Positions 24,050 through 37,044 of a stretch of DNA of 64,000 bases are shown piece after piece; position 1 is the first letter of the stretch, and the number at the start of each line of letters is the position of its first letter. The stretch is from Hippopus hippopus. Taxonomy: Eukaryota; Mollusca; Bivalvia; Cardiida; Cardiidae. Both the position numbers and the translations under genes were made by a program. The notes below the pieces were generated by a model that was given only the letters and a program-made list of their open reading frames with translations, did not search any database and was not told where the DNA came from. Location: NCBI GenBank assembly GCA_946811185.2, contig OX328101.1, positions 20,878,122-20,942,121 of the forward strand, in the 5' to 3' direction.

Positions 24050-24515
24050 ACTTTGCGCATCTCTTTATCGGACAGTGTAGGTCTAAGATCAGACTACACG
24101 TTCTGTGCAGTCTTATCTTGATCTAAATTGTCCGCAAAAGGTCATTGATTGCTTGATTGTATGGTGTTTCAACGGCTTTTTCAACATTATTTTAGTTATA
24201 TTGCGGCGGCCAGTGCACCTATCCATGTTTTCCTGGACTCTCTTTTACCAGTACCCCGCACAATCTTCTTTCGAAGCCACTGGCTGCTTTTCCACATAAT
24301 CATCGTCGAAACAATGGTCAGCGGTGGGAGAGGAATGAATTCTGTCACAGTGACTATCATCAATCCTCGGAAGGAGGTTGGCCGAGCCAGGGGTCGTAGC
24401 CAGGGATAGAACCCACGACCCCCAGTTCTCAAGTCCTGCAATCTACCGACTGAACTACCGGGGCTCGGCCCGCAAAAGGTCAGTGTGTCGTGCTTAGCAG
24501 CCTAAAGGTGAAATG
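24050..24515 (+). repeat. MITE-B copy interrupted by a SINE
   Basis: The MITE-B hairpin at 24070-24132 (GGACAGTGTAGGTCTAAGAT ...) is cut by a reverse-oriented SINE. The MITE resumes at 24470 with CCGCAAAAGGTCAGTGTGTC and ends CAGCCTAAAGGTGAA. Confidence 0.7.
24145..24469 (-). mobile_element. tRNA-headed SINE (family 2), reverse strand
   Basis: On the minus strand it begins CGAGCCCCGGTAGTTCAGTC and carries the same body and ACGCCG-type tail as the copy at 20687-21020. It is bounded by the exact 13-bp duplication CCGCAAAAGGTCA at 24132-24144 and 24470-24482, which is MITE-B sequence. Confidence 0.88.
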
Positions 24516-26737
24516 CTCGCTCTATATTTATCGGTTTGGTCCATTCCAACAGTGATCTTATATACGATCCCTGATTCCATGTATTCGATCGAAAGTACAT
24601 AACTGGAACAAGATGAGATTAACGACCTTTTCTACCCCAGTTTAGAAATGTGTGAAAGTTACTGACACATGATGGGGGTCATGAAAGGCAGATAATACAA
24701 TTGGACACCTTGTCTTATATAGATCTGTATAAGGTTTTAGAAGGCAAAGTTTGTTACCTAGTGCCATTGGTCAAGAGCCAGCTGATACAGCTGCTCAGAA
24801 ACATGTAAATTACGTACATGAGACTTACAGTATTTATGTGACAACAAACTTGTGACTTGCTGAATACTTGCCAGTTTATTGAAAGTTTGAAAAAGTATCA
24901 CAGAAAGCAAATATCAGTTTTTAACTATAAAATGTTTTGCTGACGTCCACCCAATCCTTATGTAAACTTAAAATGCTGATACAGAAAACAAGTGTGTGAT
25001 TTATGATCCTGGGTTTGGCGACCGCAAGTGAATTGTGGTCCTGATATTAATGTCCCCTATTTTAGCTCCAGTATCGTTTATACATTTAACTCTTTCACTA
25101 CCAAATAAATGATTTACTCTTTTTCATTAGCTATAAATATAGTTCCACTGCAAGATGAAGAGACAGTTTGGCCTTAATCCAAAGTAAAGTATTGGACAGT
25201 GTAGATCAGAAATCAGACTGTGCGTGCTGTGCAGTCTAATCTTGATCTACACTGTCCACGAAAGCTTCTGCTGGTGTCGTCAACAAAGGAAAGATTTGAT
25301 TTATGCAAATTAAGGAAGTTGAAGCAATTAAAGGGAAATGTTAAATGTTGCAATGAAGAATGTGTGTGTGTGTTGGGGAAAGGGGGGGTGTTATTATGCA
25401 TGTTCACATAAACAAAATATCCTGTTTGAATCATCAATAGAAAAAATTTAATCATACCTATACTAAAATCGTTGTTGTTTTCTTTTAAAGGGTTTGTAAC
25501 GTCCCGGCTGATCCAATCCGGTGTGGTAAAAATCAAGGAAAGGCGTTAAATCTGCTTTTCAGTTCTTTATTTTCATCCACGTGTGCGCCGTGTTTTTTTC
25601 ATTCTCCAAAACAAGCACTACTTCCCCCACCCGCTTGATCTGCATTATGCAAAAATAGTTCTGAATGTTCGACTAAACCTCATCGATCAAAACTGACCAA
25701 AATTCATCCACTGCACAACCTACCAAGTATACAACAGTGTTAAACTGGAATGTCTTTTGTTACGGTCTTAAAATTTCTCTTTCAATTATTGAATACTTTT
25801 GAGGTCAAAAGGCAAAATCGGTGTCAGCTTTAACCTATAGTATCATGACGAATTCTGTATTCCATTGTCATCTTATACAAGTGACAGTTAAAGTAACCTC
25901 TCGGCTCGTGTAATCCTACCTAGACAGGCGAAAACCGGTCTTTATAAATCTTGAATACCGTCTTACCATATACCGTTTTGTCAAAGCTTTGTGTCTAATA
26001 AAATGGGACAGTTTTGATAAATGATACCACTTAATGCGAATATCTTTTCTTGTACCCTTTACCTTCTCCATCCCGCACTGGTTTTTACCAGCATTTTCTC
26101 CTTTTCCCACGATGTATGATCGTTGCAGAGAGTCTGATCTTGTTTTTCGCTTCTCCTTCTCTGTTTGTAGTTTCCGTCACATAAACTCAATTAAATTTCC
26201 CAGCATTCAATATTTGTTATTGTTTTCAGCTCTTGTAGGGGTAATTCTCTTTTCTCTTGACTCACAAGGATGGGTTGGGGGCCGTTAAAAATATTATGGT
26301 TCACTTCAGCATGATAAAGATAGGCATGTTGTGAGGACTTGCTTTAGACTTATTGGAACCGCGTAGAGTTTCGTAAAAAAGAAAAATATGGCTGAATTTA
26401 CCTCTTTCTGGCAACATTGCAGATGCTTGCTTTTACAGAATAGGATCTTGGAAGCGCACCTATGTCCGTATAACTCTTGATGTGTATGATCTACAGTTCA
26501 AAAATGCCGAACAGTATTTTACATTTTTTGTTGCATTTGGGGACAGTGTGGGTCAAGATCAGACTGCACAAAACTTCTCTAAGAGAAAAAGAATAGAAAC
26601 TGACCAGAACATTTTAATTAAACGATTTTGCCAAAGTCACGTTAAATGTATTACCTTGGAAATACTTTGTCTGAATGTTTATTTTCATTTGACCAACCTA
26701 AAACCACGTCCCTGCAGATTTATTGAAATCAACTCTT

Positions 26738-27203
26738 TATCACACAATCGGACTTCGGGTCCTGCGTGACTCAGTGGTAGAGTGTAGAACTCGTGACCTT
26801 GATGTTCCGGGTTCGAGTCTCACTGGATCCACGGGGTTTTTCGTGGGAGTGTCCTTGGGCAGGACACTTCAGAGCCCTAGTCTTGTACTGATGAAAACCA
26901 GAAAATGCATGAACACGTGAGCTGTCGCCGTGATATGACTGAAATAATGTTGAAAGCGGCGTAAAACACCATTCAAACAATCAGTCAACAATCCCGACTT
27001 TCAACAAACCTGAGAAAGAGAGGCTTGGGAGACACTGTGTGAAAAGGAAAAAATTCTGATAACCCAGTATTTCTCCTTGTCCTACAAGGTTTTCTAATCT
27101 TTCAGAAACAAATACAGTTATTTGAGCCACATTTAGACAGTCGTCTGCAAGGCTTTCAATTTGGACAAGTCTTAAATTTTGTCGTTTGGTAAAGAGTTAA
27201 ACA
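26738..27203 (-). repeat. MITE-A copy interrupted by a SINE
   Basis: The MITE begins AACTCTTTATCACACAATC. It is interrupted at 26756-26987 and resumes ACAATCCCGACTTTCAAC, with a degraded hairpin near 27025-27095 and the usual TTTTGTCGTTTGGTAAAGAG end. Confidence 0.75.
26756..26987 (+). mobile_element. tRNA-headed SINE (family 3, shared tail)
   Basis: The head GTCCTGCGTGACTCAGTGGT and B box GGGTTCGAGTCTC differ from family 2. The 3' part GAAATAATGTTGAAAGCGGC plus GTAAAACACC matches the family 2 tail. The flanking duplication is ACAATCGGACTT / ACAATCCCGACTT, from the MITE-A end. It looks like one tail fused to different tRNA heads. Confidence 0.8.
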
Positions 27204-27722
27204 GATTCTCGAAAGAACTACATGTATTTTATCAGTATGGAAATGTCTTGTTTATATACGTCTGCAACTGGGTGGCTGTATGCTATAATCTTCAATAATG
27301 CAATCGAGTAATTCTTGATGTATTTTCTATGGCCACATTCCAGAAGATATTTATTGCATGGTGAAATGCTCGATCGATATCCGTCTGTATACAAATGTAT
27401 CAATATTGCTGTAAAGGACAAAAGGTCTGGATTGCCATGTGGATGACTGAAACATAGAAGTTTTACCTTTAAACGATCAAACGTGCGTATTATAAAGACC
27501 TTAAATGGGGCAGCTTTTGAAAACATCGCGGGAAAAGGAGAAAATGCTGGTAACGAGACGGCTTTTGAAAACATTGTGGGAAAAGGAGAAAATGCTGGTA
27601 ACCAGCATTTTCTCCTTTTCTCACAATGTTTTCTACTCGTTCAATGACGAAAATCAGTACTTGAGCTGCATTTGGTTTTGTCATCTGCAAACGCTCTCAA
27701 TATGGACGAGTCTATTTTTTTC

Positions 27723-28510
27723 TATTTAGCTCCACCGGCCGAAGCCCAGCGAGCTTATGTCATGGCTCTGTGTCTGTTGTGCGTCCGTCTATGCGTCTGT
27801 TCGTGCGTTAACTTTTATTTCAAACATCTTCTCTGAAACTACCAATCTAATTTTGATGAAACTTGACAGAAGTGATTCTGCCATGGCCTTCTTTAGAATT
27901 ATTTAAAGAATTTGATTCTAATAAAAATTGTGATTGCTATAGCAACAAAACTGAAAAAAAAAAAACATTGAAAATCTTTAAAAATCTTTTGTCCGAAACC
28001 ATTAGGTCTAAGGCTACCAAATTTGGTATGTAACTTAATTTAGTAGAAATGTAAATTAAAATCTTTAAATTATAGCCCTGGGGTCAACATTTGCCCCACT
28101 ACTAGGGTGACAAGTTTAACGTTGGCTTTTATAGTCAAAACTCTAAAAATCTTCCTGTTCCTATCTATCAGGCAAAGGGCTATCGAATTTGGCATGTAGC
28201 TTTATCTTGTAGACCCCTACTAAGATTGTTCAAATGAAAGCCCTGGGGTTAATATTGGCCCCATGCCAGGGGTCACAAGTTTGACATGGGCTTATATTGT
28301 GAAAACTTCAAAAATCTTCTTGTTCTCCGTAAGGCCAAACGCTACCAAATTTGACATGCAGCTTCGTCGAGTAGGCCTATACCAAGAGTGTCCCAGTCAT
28401 AGCCCTTGGGTCAAAATGGCCCCACCCCGGGGGTCAAATGTTTTTACATGGGCTGAAAATTCGCCAGCAATGCCCACTTCCTCCATATTGGAAATCTTCT
28501 TACGCCAGTA
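27723..28510 (+). mobile_element. Helentron-like non-autonomous repeat (fragment)
   Basis: It begins TAGCTCCACCGGCCGAAGCC and continues with a (GTCC/GTCT)-rich stretch and ~150-200-bp internal units containing TAGCCCTGGGGTCAA, GGGGTCACAAGTTT and TACCAAATTTGG. The same order occurs in the complete copy at 54965-56246. The far end (the GAGGGCC hairpin) is missing, so this copy is truncated near 28510. Confidence 0.7.
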
Positions 28511-28755
28511 GATTCAAGTGCGATGCAAGCCATATCATGCTTTGTTTGAGTTGGTTTCAAATACTTTGTCCTTCATTATCAGTTTACGGGGGTGAGCCTA
28601 CTTGTGCATGCATTATGTTGATTTTAGTTAAGTCGAAAGCTACATTTCTTTGTCTTTTACTACAATGCATGTTGTACTTTCATGTCCGTGTTTAGAGCAC
28701 CTAAACTCAACAGATATTTTAGTCACGAAATGAAATCCAAATTGTTGCAACTTTA

Positions 28756-28982
28756 ACCCTTTACCACACAATGACGACCTTTAACACCCCTGAAAGAGAA
28801 GGCTTTTGAAAACATTGTGGGAAAAGGAGAAAATGCTGGTTACCAGCATTTTCTCCTTTTCCCACAATGTTTTCTACCCTATCAAAGAAAAATCATTTCA
28901 TATGAGCCACATTAAAACTGTCATCTACAAATGCTTTCAATTTGGACAGGTCTAAAATTCTGTCGTGTGGTAAAGGGTTAAA
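28756..28982 (-). repeat. MITE-A, full-length reference copy
   Basis: Both termini are clear (TTTAACCCTTTACCACACAA and TGTCGTGTGGTAAAGGGTTA), and the central GAAAACATTGTGGGAAAAGG hairpin is perfect. This is the best copy for defining the ~225-bp consensus. Confidence 0.85.
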
Positions 28983-29157
28983 CTTGCAGTTGTAATGTAG
29001 TGCAGCCAAATCAACGGTGTAGATCAAAGATCAGACTGCACGTTTTGTGCAGCCCGATCTTTGATCTACATTGGTCGCAAAAAAGGGAACTGTAGTTGTG
29101 AAAGGTGCTGAACAGGTTAAGATTAAAATTTTAAATGCATGAAATATTTTCCAACCT

Positions 29158-29365
29158 TTAGGCTGCTAAGCGCGACTCACTGACCTTTTGCGGGCAGTGC
29201 AGATCAAGATCAGACTGCACGGAAAGTGCAGTCTGATCTTGGATCTGCACTGCCCGATAAGGAGATATCTTTTCCCGAAAAATACCTTTGTAATAGCAAA
29301 TTTTTGGCTTTTACTATCGGCTGGAAAGTTTCATTTCACTTATTTAGTGGGATAAGGGTTAACCA
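29158..29365 (-). repeat. MITE-B, full-length reverse copy
   Basis: It runs from ACCTTTAGGCTGCTAAGCGC to TTAGTGGGATAAGGGTTAA with a perfect GATCAAGATCAGACTGCACG hairpin. Confidence 0.75.
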
Positions 29366-30644
29366 TGCGAAACATGAGAACGTAGGCAAGCAGAAATTGA
29401 TTGAACTGGCAGCTGTCACAAAACAGCAGGGGTTTCTCAAGTAAACTTCACACGACATGCTTTTTTTGTTTAAACATTTGTGTGCCAAGCACCATTCAAG
29501 CTGCAGAGGAGATCAAGGTCTGGCTGAATAGATTATGCAGTTTGATCTTAGATCTACACTATCCAAGATATTGTGAAATAGACTGGCTACAACACCCTTA
29601 ATCTCATACCGAGACGAGCCTTTTCTGACTCTTCCAAATTCAAAGCATGTGCAGATGACATATTAAATGTATCACGTTGTGACTGACGATATTACATTTG
29701 CTGGTCATCAGCATTTTTATTTTTCCCCACATTTTTTAAAAGTCATCTTTCTCGGTGTTCCTTAACACACGAGATTGTTTGTTTGGTAAAGGGTTCAATG
29801 GCTACATGGATTCAATTAACTAATTGAAAATGTCCATCTAATTTTATGATACACTCTTGGGTTGATACGTTTCACAACAATGATCCATGTACGACTGGTT
29901 CTTGTCCAGTGGCTCCAATCAATTTCATGTCATACGTTCATTCAATCAATTTCATGTCATACGTTCATTTGCCCTTTACCAGACGACACAATTTTAGACT
30001 TGTTCAAACTGACATTATTTGCAGACGACAAATAAAATAGGGTTCAAATGATTGAATTCGTTATTTGAATCGTAGAAACTATTTTTTCAATCCGATTTCG
30101 TCAAAACACTAGATTATTGTATGGTGAAGGCGTAAAGAAAGAATTTGGTAAGGGGCTTATCCTTGAATGACCGTAAAAAAACACAATTTGACATGTAGAG
30201 ACAGAGAGAGACCTTAATAATGCTTAATTATAATTATACTCGTATATCATGTTATTTTGACTGAGTACACTTGTACTCATCTAATGAAACAACTGTTGAA
30301 GTTCTGTTCTGTTCTGTAGAAAGATTGCGAATCACATGAACAATATGTAAAATCCACATTGTTTTCAAATGTTGTAATCATCGAATGCGGTGCAAGGTAA
30401 GACTACTCCAATTAATGTCTGCATTAATTTTATTGATAAGAAATATTTCTCTAAAGAGATGGGTGGCCAAAAAAATTACTAATTTTCCAATCAGTTCAAG
30501 CTGCATTTTCATGCAGATTTTCTGCGTTGCTACGCTTCAAGTCGGTTTTTAGTTGACATGTCGATAGAGTGATACTGTATGTCTCAGCTGTGGCAATGCT
30601 GACAGATTGTTAACATGATAAACAGTGAGTAGCTGTTCTGGTTT

Positions 30645-30852
30645 AACCCTTATCCTGCTAGATAACTTAAATGAGACTTTCAAGCCGATAGTAAAACCCA
30701 AATTTTGCTATTTCAAAAGTATTTTTGAGAGAAATACATCTTCTTTTCGGACAGAGTAGGTCCAAGATCAGACTGCACGTTCTGTGCAGTCTGATCTTGA
30801 ACTAAACTGTTCGCAAAAGATCAGTGAGTCGCGCTTAGCAGCCTAAGGGTTA
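30645..30852 (+). repeat. MITE-B, full-length copy
   Basis: Its ends are AACCCTTATCCTGCTAGATA and AGCAGCCTAAGGGTTAAAT. The hairpin contains GATCAGACTGCACGTTCTGT. Confidence 0.75.
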
Positions 30853-30911
30853 AATTTATGATAACGCCAGTCACATTTCTTTACTCGCTTTGCACTGGGA
30901 AAAGGGCGGTT

Positions 30912-31140
30912 TAACGCTTTACCACACACAATCCCGAGTAATAACGACCTTATCAAAGAAGGCTTCTGAAAACATCGTGGGAGAAGGAGAAAATGCTGGT
31001 AACCAGCATTTTCTACTTTCCCCACTGTTTTCCATCCCATTACAAACAAATTCAGTGATTTGAACCACATATGAATTTTCGTCTGCAAATGCTTTGAAAT
31101 TGGATCAGTTTAAAATTTTGTCGTTTGGTAAATATTTAAT
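30912..31140 (-). repeat. MITE-A, near full-length copy
   Basis: It starts TTAACGCTTTACCACACACA and ends TTTTGTCGTTTGGTAAATAT. The hairpin is slightly degraded (CTACTTTCCCCAC). Confidence 0.7.
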
Positions 31141-31744
31141 GCATCTTCGTAATAGATCATACCAAGCAAGTCGTCGCTTAATATACAGTAGGTCCATTTT
31201 GTTACAAACTGGCTGAATCATGTAGAAGAATGGTCCTTTGACATGCAGAAAATTCACCTAAAACAAAGGGTGGATATGGGTCGATACTGTTTTGCAGCTG
31301 CATTGAACCACATATTTACAGAGCATGACACGATTCATAACCGACAAGCAGCTTTATCCAACTAGCAAGACCGCTGGTTCTTACTAAAATATCAACATTA
31401 ACCGAACAATGTTTTGTGTCAAGTGTTGTGGCAAAGTTTGGCTGGTTATCACCGTACGGGGCTCCGGTTACAGGTCAAACATTCACAGAATGGTTGGATT
31501 TTTCAGCTTGATTATCGCCGAGGTATTTAATCACTGTAACAAAAATGTGGAGTTTAGCACGGATCAACTTTCACAGATGTTTTATATCCGAGAGAAATTA
31601 AACCCTCAGGAATATTTCATACCACTTTTACCACCGTTACCCCTCGCGTTGATATAGCTGGACTGCTGTTTTCATTCCCGAAGTTCCCACGGGCCGTATT
31701 CAAAGACCATTCTAAACTATACTGTAGGACTAATTCCTTAAATA

Positions 31745-31990
31745 TAAAAGCCATGCTCTGGCAAAAGGGGGCTTAATGTATCTCCGTGATGCAAGCAAGC
31801 AACCACATGCTTATGGATCCATAATAGCCAAATTTTCAACAACCGACTCGATCACGAGGTAGACTGGTCCTGGGTCACACAGAAAATGGATCAATAGCGA
31901 AAAGTTTCGGCCCAGGTCAGCCTGCGCGGACTGCGCAGGCTGACCTGGGTCGATACTTTTCGCAGATGCATTAAGCCTCCTTTTCACAGA
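31745..31990 (-). repeat. MITE-C, longest copy
   Basis: It contains GCCATGCTCTGGCAAAAGGG, the hairpin CGGCCCAGGTCAGCCTGCGC / GCGCAGGCTGACCTGGGTCG and the mirrored end GCCTCCTTTTCACAGAACAT. Confidence 0.7.
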
Positions 31991-32950
31991 ACATAGCTCA
32001 TATATATTTTTTTTAAATTTCATTTCATAGTAACACAATTCTTGATTGGCTATTTTGGTTTACTCAATCAGAAATCGTGTTACTTTTTAATTAGTTCAAG
32101 AATAAGACGTAGAATGTTGCATATCTATGAGTAGGGGGTGGGGTGGTTACCGTCGAAGCTGAGACTTTCAACCAGTAGACCAAGCCCAGGATCCCTATAA
32201 ACCCTTATCCTGCTAAATAAGTGAAATGAAACTTTCAAGCCGATAATAATCAAAGTGCTGTCAGCACTGTAATCGGTCGACACTGAATAACTACAGTGGT
32301 TTGAAATCACAAATCAAATGGCAGTTGTTTGAACTATGTATGGGATAGACATTTTATAACTGAGTCACGTAGGAACTCTCCGTCCCTTACAAATTAGTAG
32401 TTTAACGGAATGCTAAAGATATATGTCTGCCAATCGACAGCAATAAAACGTAGAATGTAAGTGACTATTCTGACCAGTAATACCGATTTTCAAGCTTTAG
32501 ATATCACTCATCATGAACAATACCTACCAACCTTTTATAAAAGATTAAGAAAATATAAATACATGTATTCTGTTCTGTAACTTTTGCAACTTTTGAAACT
32601 ATACTGTAACATATTGTCAGATATTATCAATAATATCCATATTGAATGATGGATATGATGACTGTATTATGACTATCAAAGTGATTACTTTTGGCTGCTC
32701 TCGTTTATCTTGACAAATTGTCCTACCTTACGTTTTTCGGCTGGCTAAATTGTCCTTGGCAAGATTGTTCTGTCCAAAACATCGACTGGCCAATTTCTCC
32801 CACATTACTTTCAAAGCATGTAGCATCTACCAAACCCTCAACCCTTTACCAAATGATGTAATTTTAGACTTGTCCAAAACGAAAGCTTTTGCACATGACG
32901 AATGAAATGTAGACCAAATTAATGATGATTTTAATCGCTGAAATGGTAAA

Positions 32951-34698
32951 CAAGAGGGCCAAGATGGCCCTGGATCGCTCACCTGAATTTTTAAGAGGAC
33001 AATAACCAACTTTTTTTAAAGTATTGAAATTCTGGAAACAAAATCAGTATTTTGCCAAGCAATTATGAAAAGGTCACCTGTAAAAATCATTTCAAAATCT
33101 GTCACCACCCTTACAATCATCACCACAGCCATGTTTTTGACGAATCAGAATTCTGCAAATAAATTTTAGGATAGGTCACCCAAAGACCTTATCTTGAACA
33201 AGAGCACATGCCCGATAGTGGCTGAAAATATTAAGTTGAACATGAGCACCTCATGAGAGTGCCAATGATTGGCTGTTGGAACCTTGCTGGATAGTAAAAT
33301 AAAATTCCAAATCGCAAAAGGGGCATAATTTGCACAAAACAATTTTGGAGTTAACTGCCCTCGTTGTATGGGTTGCTTTTTACTAGTGAACAATTATTCC
33401 GAGTTTTAAGTACATGTGTTGAGTGGAAGCCGAGATATAACAAAATGTCAAAGTTTTTGCAAAACAACAACAACGCAGATGACGCCAACAGGGCTATGTC
33501 AATACCTCGATGTTTTCTTTGAAAACAGCTAAGCTAAATAAGGGGTATAATATAAGGATCATTTCTGTGAAATAAGTTCAAAATCTGAATAGTGGTTTTA
33601 GAGAAGACAAAATTTTTAAGAATTTCTTCATGTCCTCAGAGAGCAAATAGCTTCCACCCACCACAACCATGTTTCTTGACAGATCAAAATTTCGCGAATA
33701 AATTTTCAAAAGGGGCATCTAAGGAACATTTCTGTGAAATTATTTCAAAATCTGACAAGTGGTTTAGGAGAACAAGAATTTCAAAGAATTTCTTTAAGTC
33801 CATACAGTGCAAAGATGCCCATCCCCACCCAGGCCATGTTTTTCGACGGATCAAAATTACACAAACTTTAAAAAGGGTTACCCAAGGAACATATCCGTGA
33901 AATTATTTCAAAATCTGACAAGTGGTTTCAGAGGAGAAGATTATCAAAGAATTTCTTGGAAAATTCCATTTGGTTGCCATGGCAACCAGAGTTTTTGATG
34001 AATCAAATTCTGTGAACAATTTTCAAAAGGGACGTCCCAAGGAACATTCCAGCCAAGTTTGGTCCAAATTGGTCAAGCGATTTAGGAGGAGAAGATGTTT
34101 AAAGAATTGTTGACACCGCTGGACACCAAGAGCCCCCCTCCCCCTCCACAACGGCCATGTTTTTCGACGGATCAAAATTTCGCGAACAATTTATGAAAAG
34201 GGTCACCCAAGGAACATATCTGTGAAATTATTTCAAAATCTGACCACCAGTTTCAGAGGAGAAGATTTTTATAGAATTGTTGACACCGATGGACGCCAAG
34301 AGCCCCCCCCCCCCTTCCACCACTGCCATGTTTTTCGACGGATCAAAATTTCGCAAACAGCTTTTGAAAAGGGTCACCCAAGGAACACATCTGTGAAATT
34401 ATTTCAAAATCTGACCAGCGGTTTCAGAGGAGAAGATTTTTAAGGAATTTCTTGAAAAATTCTATTTGGTTGCCATGGCAACCAGAGTTTTTGATGAAAT
34501 CAAATCCTGTGAACACTTTTTAAAGAGGACCTCCCAAGGAACATTCCAGCCAAGTTTGGTCCAAATCGGCCAAGCGGTTTAGGAGGAGGAGGAGATGTTT
34601 AAAGAATTGTTGACGCCGCACGACGGACGACGGACGACGCAAGACAGACACAGCGTGCCCCTAAAAGCTCCCCTTGAGCACGTTGTGCTCAGGTGAGC
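32951..34698 (+). mobile_element. Helentron-like non-autonomous repeat with internal minisatellite
   Basis: The element starts CAAGAGGGCCAAGATGGCCC TGGATCGCTCACCTG and ends TGCTCAGGTGAGCTAAAA. The subterminal CACCTG/CAGGTG pair is inverted, and AGCACGTTGTGCTC forms a 3' hairpin just before a CTAA end. The interior has ~120-190-bp degenerate units (CCATGTTTTTCGACGGATCA, ACCCAAGGAACATATCTGTG) repeated five to six times, and a GACGGACGACG microsatellite. Structure and ends suggest a Helentron-associated element (HINE). It has no coding sequence; small frames across it are repeat products. Confidence 0.6.
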
Positions 34699-36769
34699 TA
34701 AAAAGTATTTGAATCAAGCCAAATAATTATATGCGAGGCAAGAATACGAAATTACGCTTTCAAAAGATCGGAATGAAAGTCGAAGTGAATCACCTAACTA
34801 CGTCACCTAACAACGGAAATATGGACACAGATGCTACTACTAGCGCTCTATCTGGCAGACGTATCGTCGAGCTAAAACATCTTTTCAGATGCAGATGCTG
34901 TCAGTTTGGTCTAGTCCAAAATTATGTCACTTGGTAAAGACTTGCAGAAAACGAGGAGCTGTACATAACTCTTTCTCCTTTACCAGGTTATCCCTTACCT
35001 TGATGAGTCTGCAGTAGACAACATTAGAAAGGATTGATGTCAAAAGGACAAATTGCTGCCATGATTGATTTTTCCTTTTCGCGCAATGATTTCTGACCCA
35101 TCAAAGAACTGTGATACATAAATACCAGGTTTTGGTTTAGCGTCTGCAAACGCGTCAAATTAAGAAGAGTCCAAAATTAGTCATTTGGTAATGGGTTAAA
35201 TGGTAACATCAGGATTACATTTATATGCTATGGATTGTTTTATTATGAGCAACAAACTTGATTCTTATAAGCATATTTGTATTGTTGAAAAATTGAGATA
35301 ATTTACTTCATATAATGTCTGTGTCTTTGACAAACCCTACATTTACTCATTAGTTTGTGCTCCACCCACAAACTTAAACTGTATTTTCTTAAAAAATAAG
35401 GCTGTTGACCTATTTGTTTTAAGCCTGATTCTTTTAGTTTAGTACCTGAATATTATTCATAGAAAAAATAAGAAAAATCTGAATATTAGAACATTAAAAA
35501 AAATTACTGTAAAAGATACTTTTTGTATTTTTTGGTTTTTTATCCAAAATAAAGGTGTTTTAGCCATAATTTAAGGGTTTTTTTTTTAAGATTGATACTC
35601 AGTATACTCTAAATTATTTTTTTCATTAAATTTGATGTTTCACCAATACAATGACATAAAATTTGGTTGTAATTGTTGTCATTTAAAAAAATATACATCG
35701 ACTTAGTTTTCATAGGTGAAATTTCATCCTGAACAGCCGCAATGCAGGGTGTACTAAAAGAAATATTCATAGAATTTCCCCAAAGCTGGTGACCCCCTTT
35801 TTTTTTTATCTCCTATTTTTGTAGATCTGATAATAAACTATCACCAAACAAAGTTTCATGAAATTCTGAATGTTTTCGTAAAATGGTGAAACTGTAGCGA
35901 TCATCTTTAAACACAATTACAAATCGCATGCCTAACTTTAAAAAAAAAAGGTGTACAACGGAGGTAGTCTCCCTTGTAAGTGGGTACCAGGCCATGTTCT
36001 CAAGTTTAAAGCCGGTTACTACATATTTTCACTGTATATATTTTGCATCTCCCTTGACTGTTTGAAATATTTCGCTACAATCTTTCTTTAAGGATTAGGT
36101 GCCAAAATCTGCCAAGTGTACAGGAAATATAGTTATTAATTTCTTTTGAAAATTATGATGCGCAGTAATTGGTAAAAACACCTTTTTTGACATATAAAAA
36201 CTGAAAAATCAAGTCACAAATTGAACATGTAATTTTCGTTTTGCGTACATATGTATGGCATCTACCGCAGAAAAATGTCATCACAACAAAAGCTGTAAAA
36301 ATGTTTTACAGCATCAAGATGTGAGATACCGGTAGGTAGGTTGACATAAGTGATTCATTCATTTCATATTTTGTTCTGTTTTCCTCTAACATGACATGGC
36401 TTTTATCTGACAGAGTTTAAGCTTACAATGAGCTGATCAACCTGCCCTCCTGTGAAATTGAAACAGCTAAATCTATGTGCATCGTCTTCGACAATGAGTT
36501 TCAATCTGTCTATGCTTCCTTTCTAAAGCAGCACTAATGTACTTCAGACTTTGAGAAAGGAAAGCCAAAAATCCTTTAGCAAAGGCCATCGACTATCAAA
36601 AAACGTGGCCCTGTTCTGTTTTTTAATCTTGACTGACACTGCCATTATGCCTAAGTCTGACCATGCCCCGGAGACATGATACATCCATATAATATTCCGA
36701 GCTATAGTAATATTATTTTTAATGATTCAACAATAAAATATCCATGACTTTGTGACACAAAAAAGCCTT

Positions 36770-36990
36770 GAACTCTTTACCAAACAACAATATTTTTTAT
36801 TTGTCCAAATTTAGAGCTATTTGCAGACGACAAACTACAGGTCACTCAAATTACAAGCGTTGTCAGTAATAGGGAAGAAAACGTTGTGGGAAAAGGAGAA
36901 AATCAGCATTTTCTACTTTTCCCACAACGTTTTCAAAAGGCTGTTTATTCAGGGTCGTGAAAACACAGGATTGTGTGATACAGGGTTAAT
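36770..36990 (+). repeat. MITE-A copy
   Basis: It runs from AACTCTTTACCAAACAACAA to GATTGTGTGATACAGGGTTA. The hairpin core is shortened (GGAGAAAATCAGCATTTTCT). Confidence 0.7.
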
Positions 36991-37044
36991 ATGGCGGTTC
37001 AAATCGCCTGCAACCTACAGTCCAACATTACATTTAGCACCTAA

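Larger units (their letters stand above)
12860..32950. other. Repeat-rich host non-coding DNA, no gene seen
   Basis: I find no supported host exon. Besides the elements listed separately, it holds degraded or partial MITE-A copies near 12890-13060, 13060-13215, 13640-13820, 14670-14840, 15830-16050, 16055-16265, 19040-19285, 26060-26120, 27480-27722 and 29590-29800. It holds MITE-B copies or fragments near 18460-18590, 20450-20560, 23170-23300, 25085-25285, 26539-26575, 28995-29092 and 29510-29560. A MITE-C fragment lies near 31150-31310. The frame at 17145-17519 (124 codons) lacks homology that I can recognise and has no repeat explanation; I leave it unannotated. Confidence 0.65.

Noticed and set aside
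7796..27000. Possible tRNA genes (A and B boxes at about 7800, 20090, 20690, 24460 and 26760)
   Set aside because: They are heads of SINEs with tails and target-site duplications; the boxes do not belong to complete cloverleaf genes.
33592..34443. Repeated peptides around FRRIKI...TSGFRGEDF
   Set aside because: They come from a minisatellite inside a Helentron-like repeat; frames change between units.
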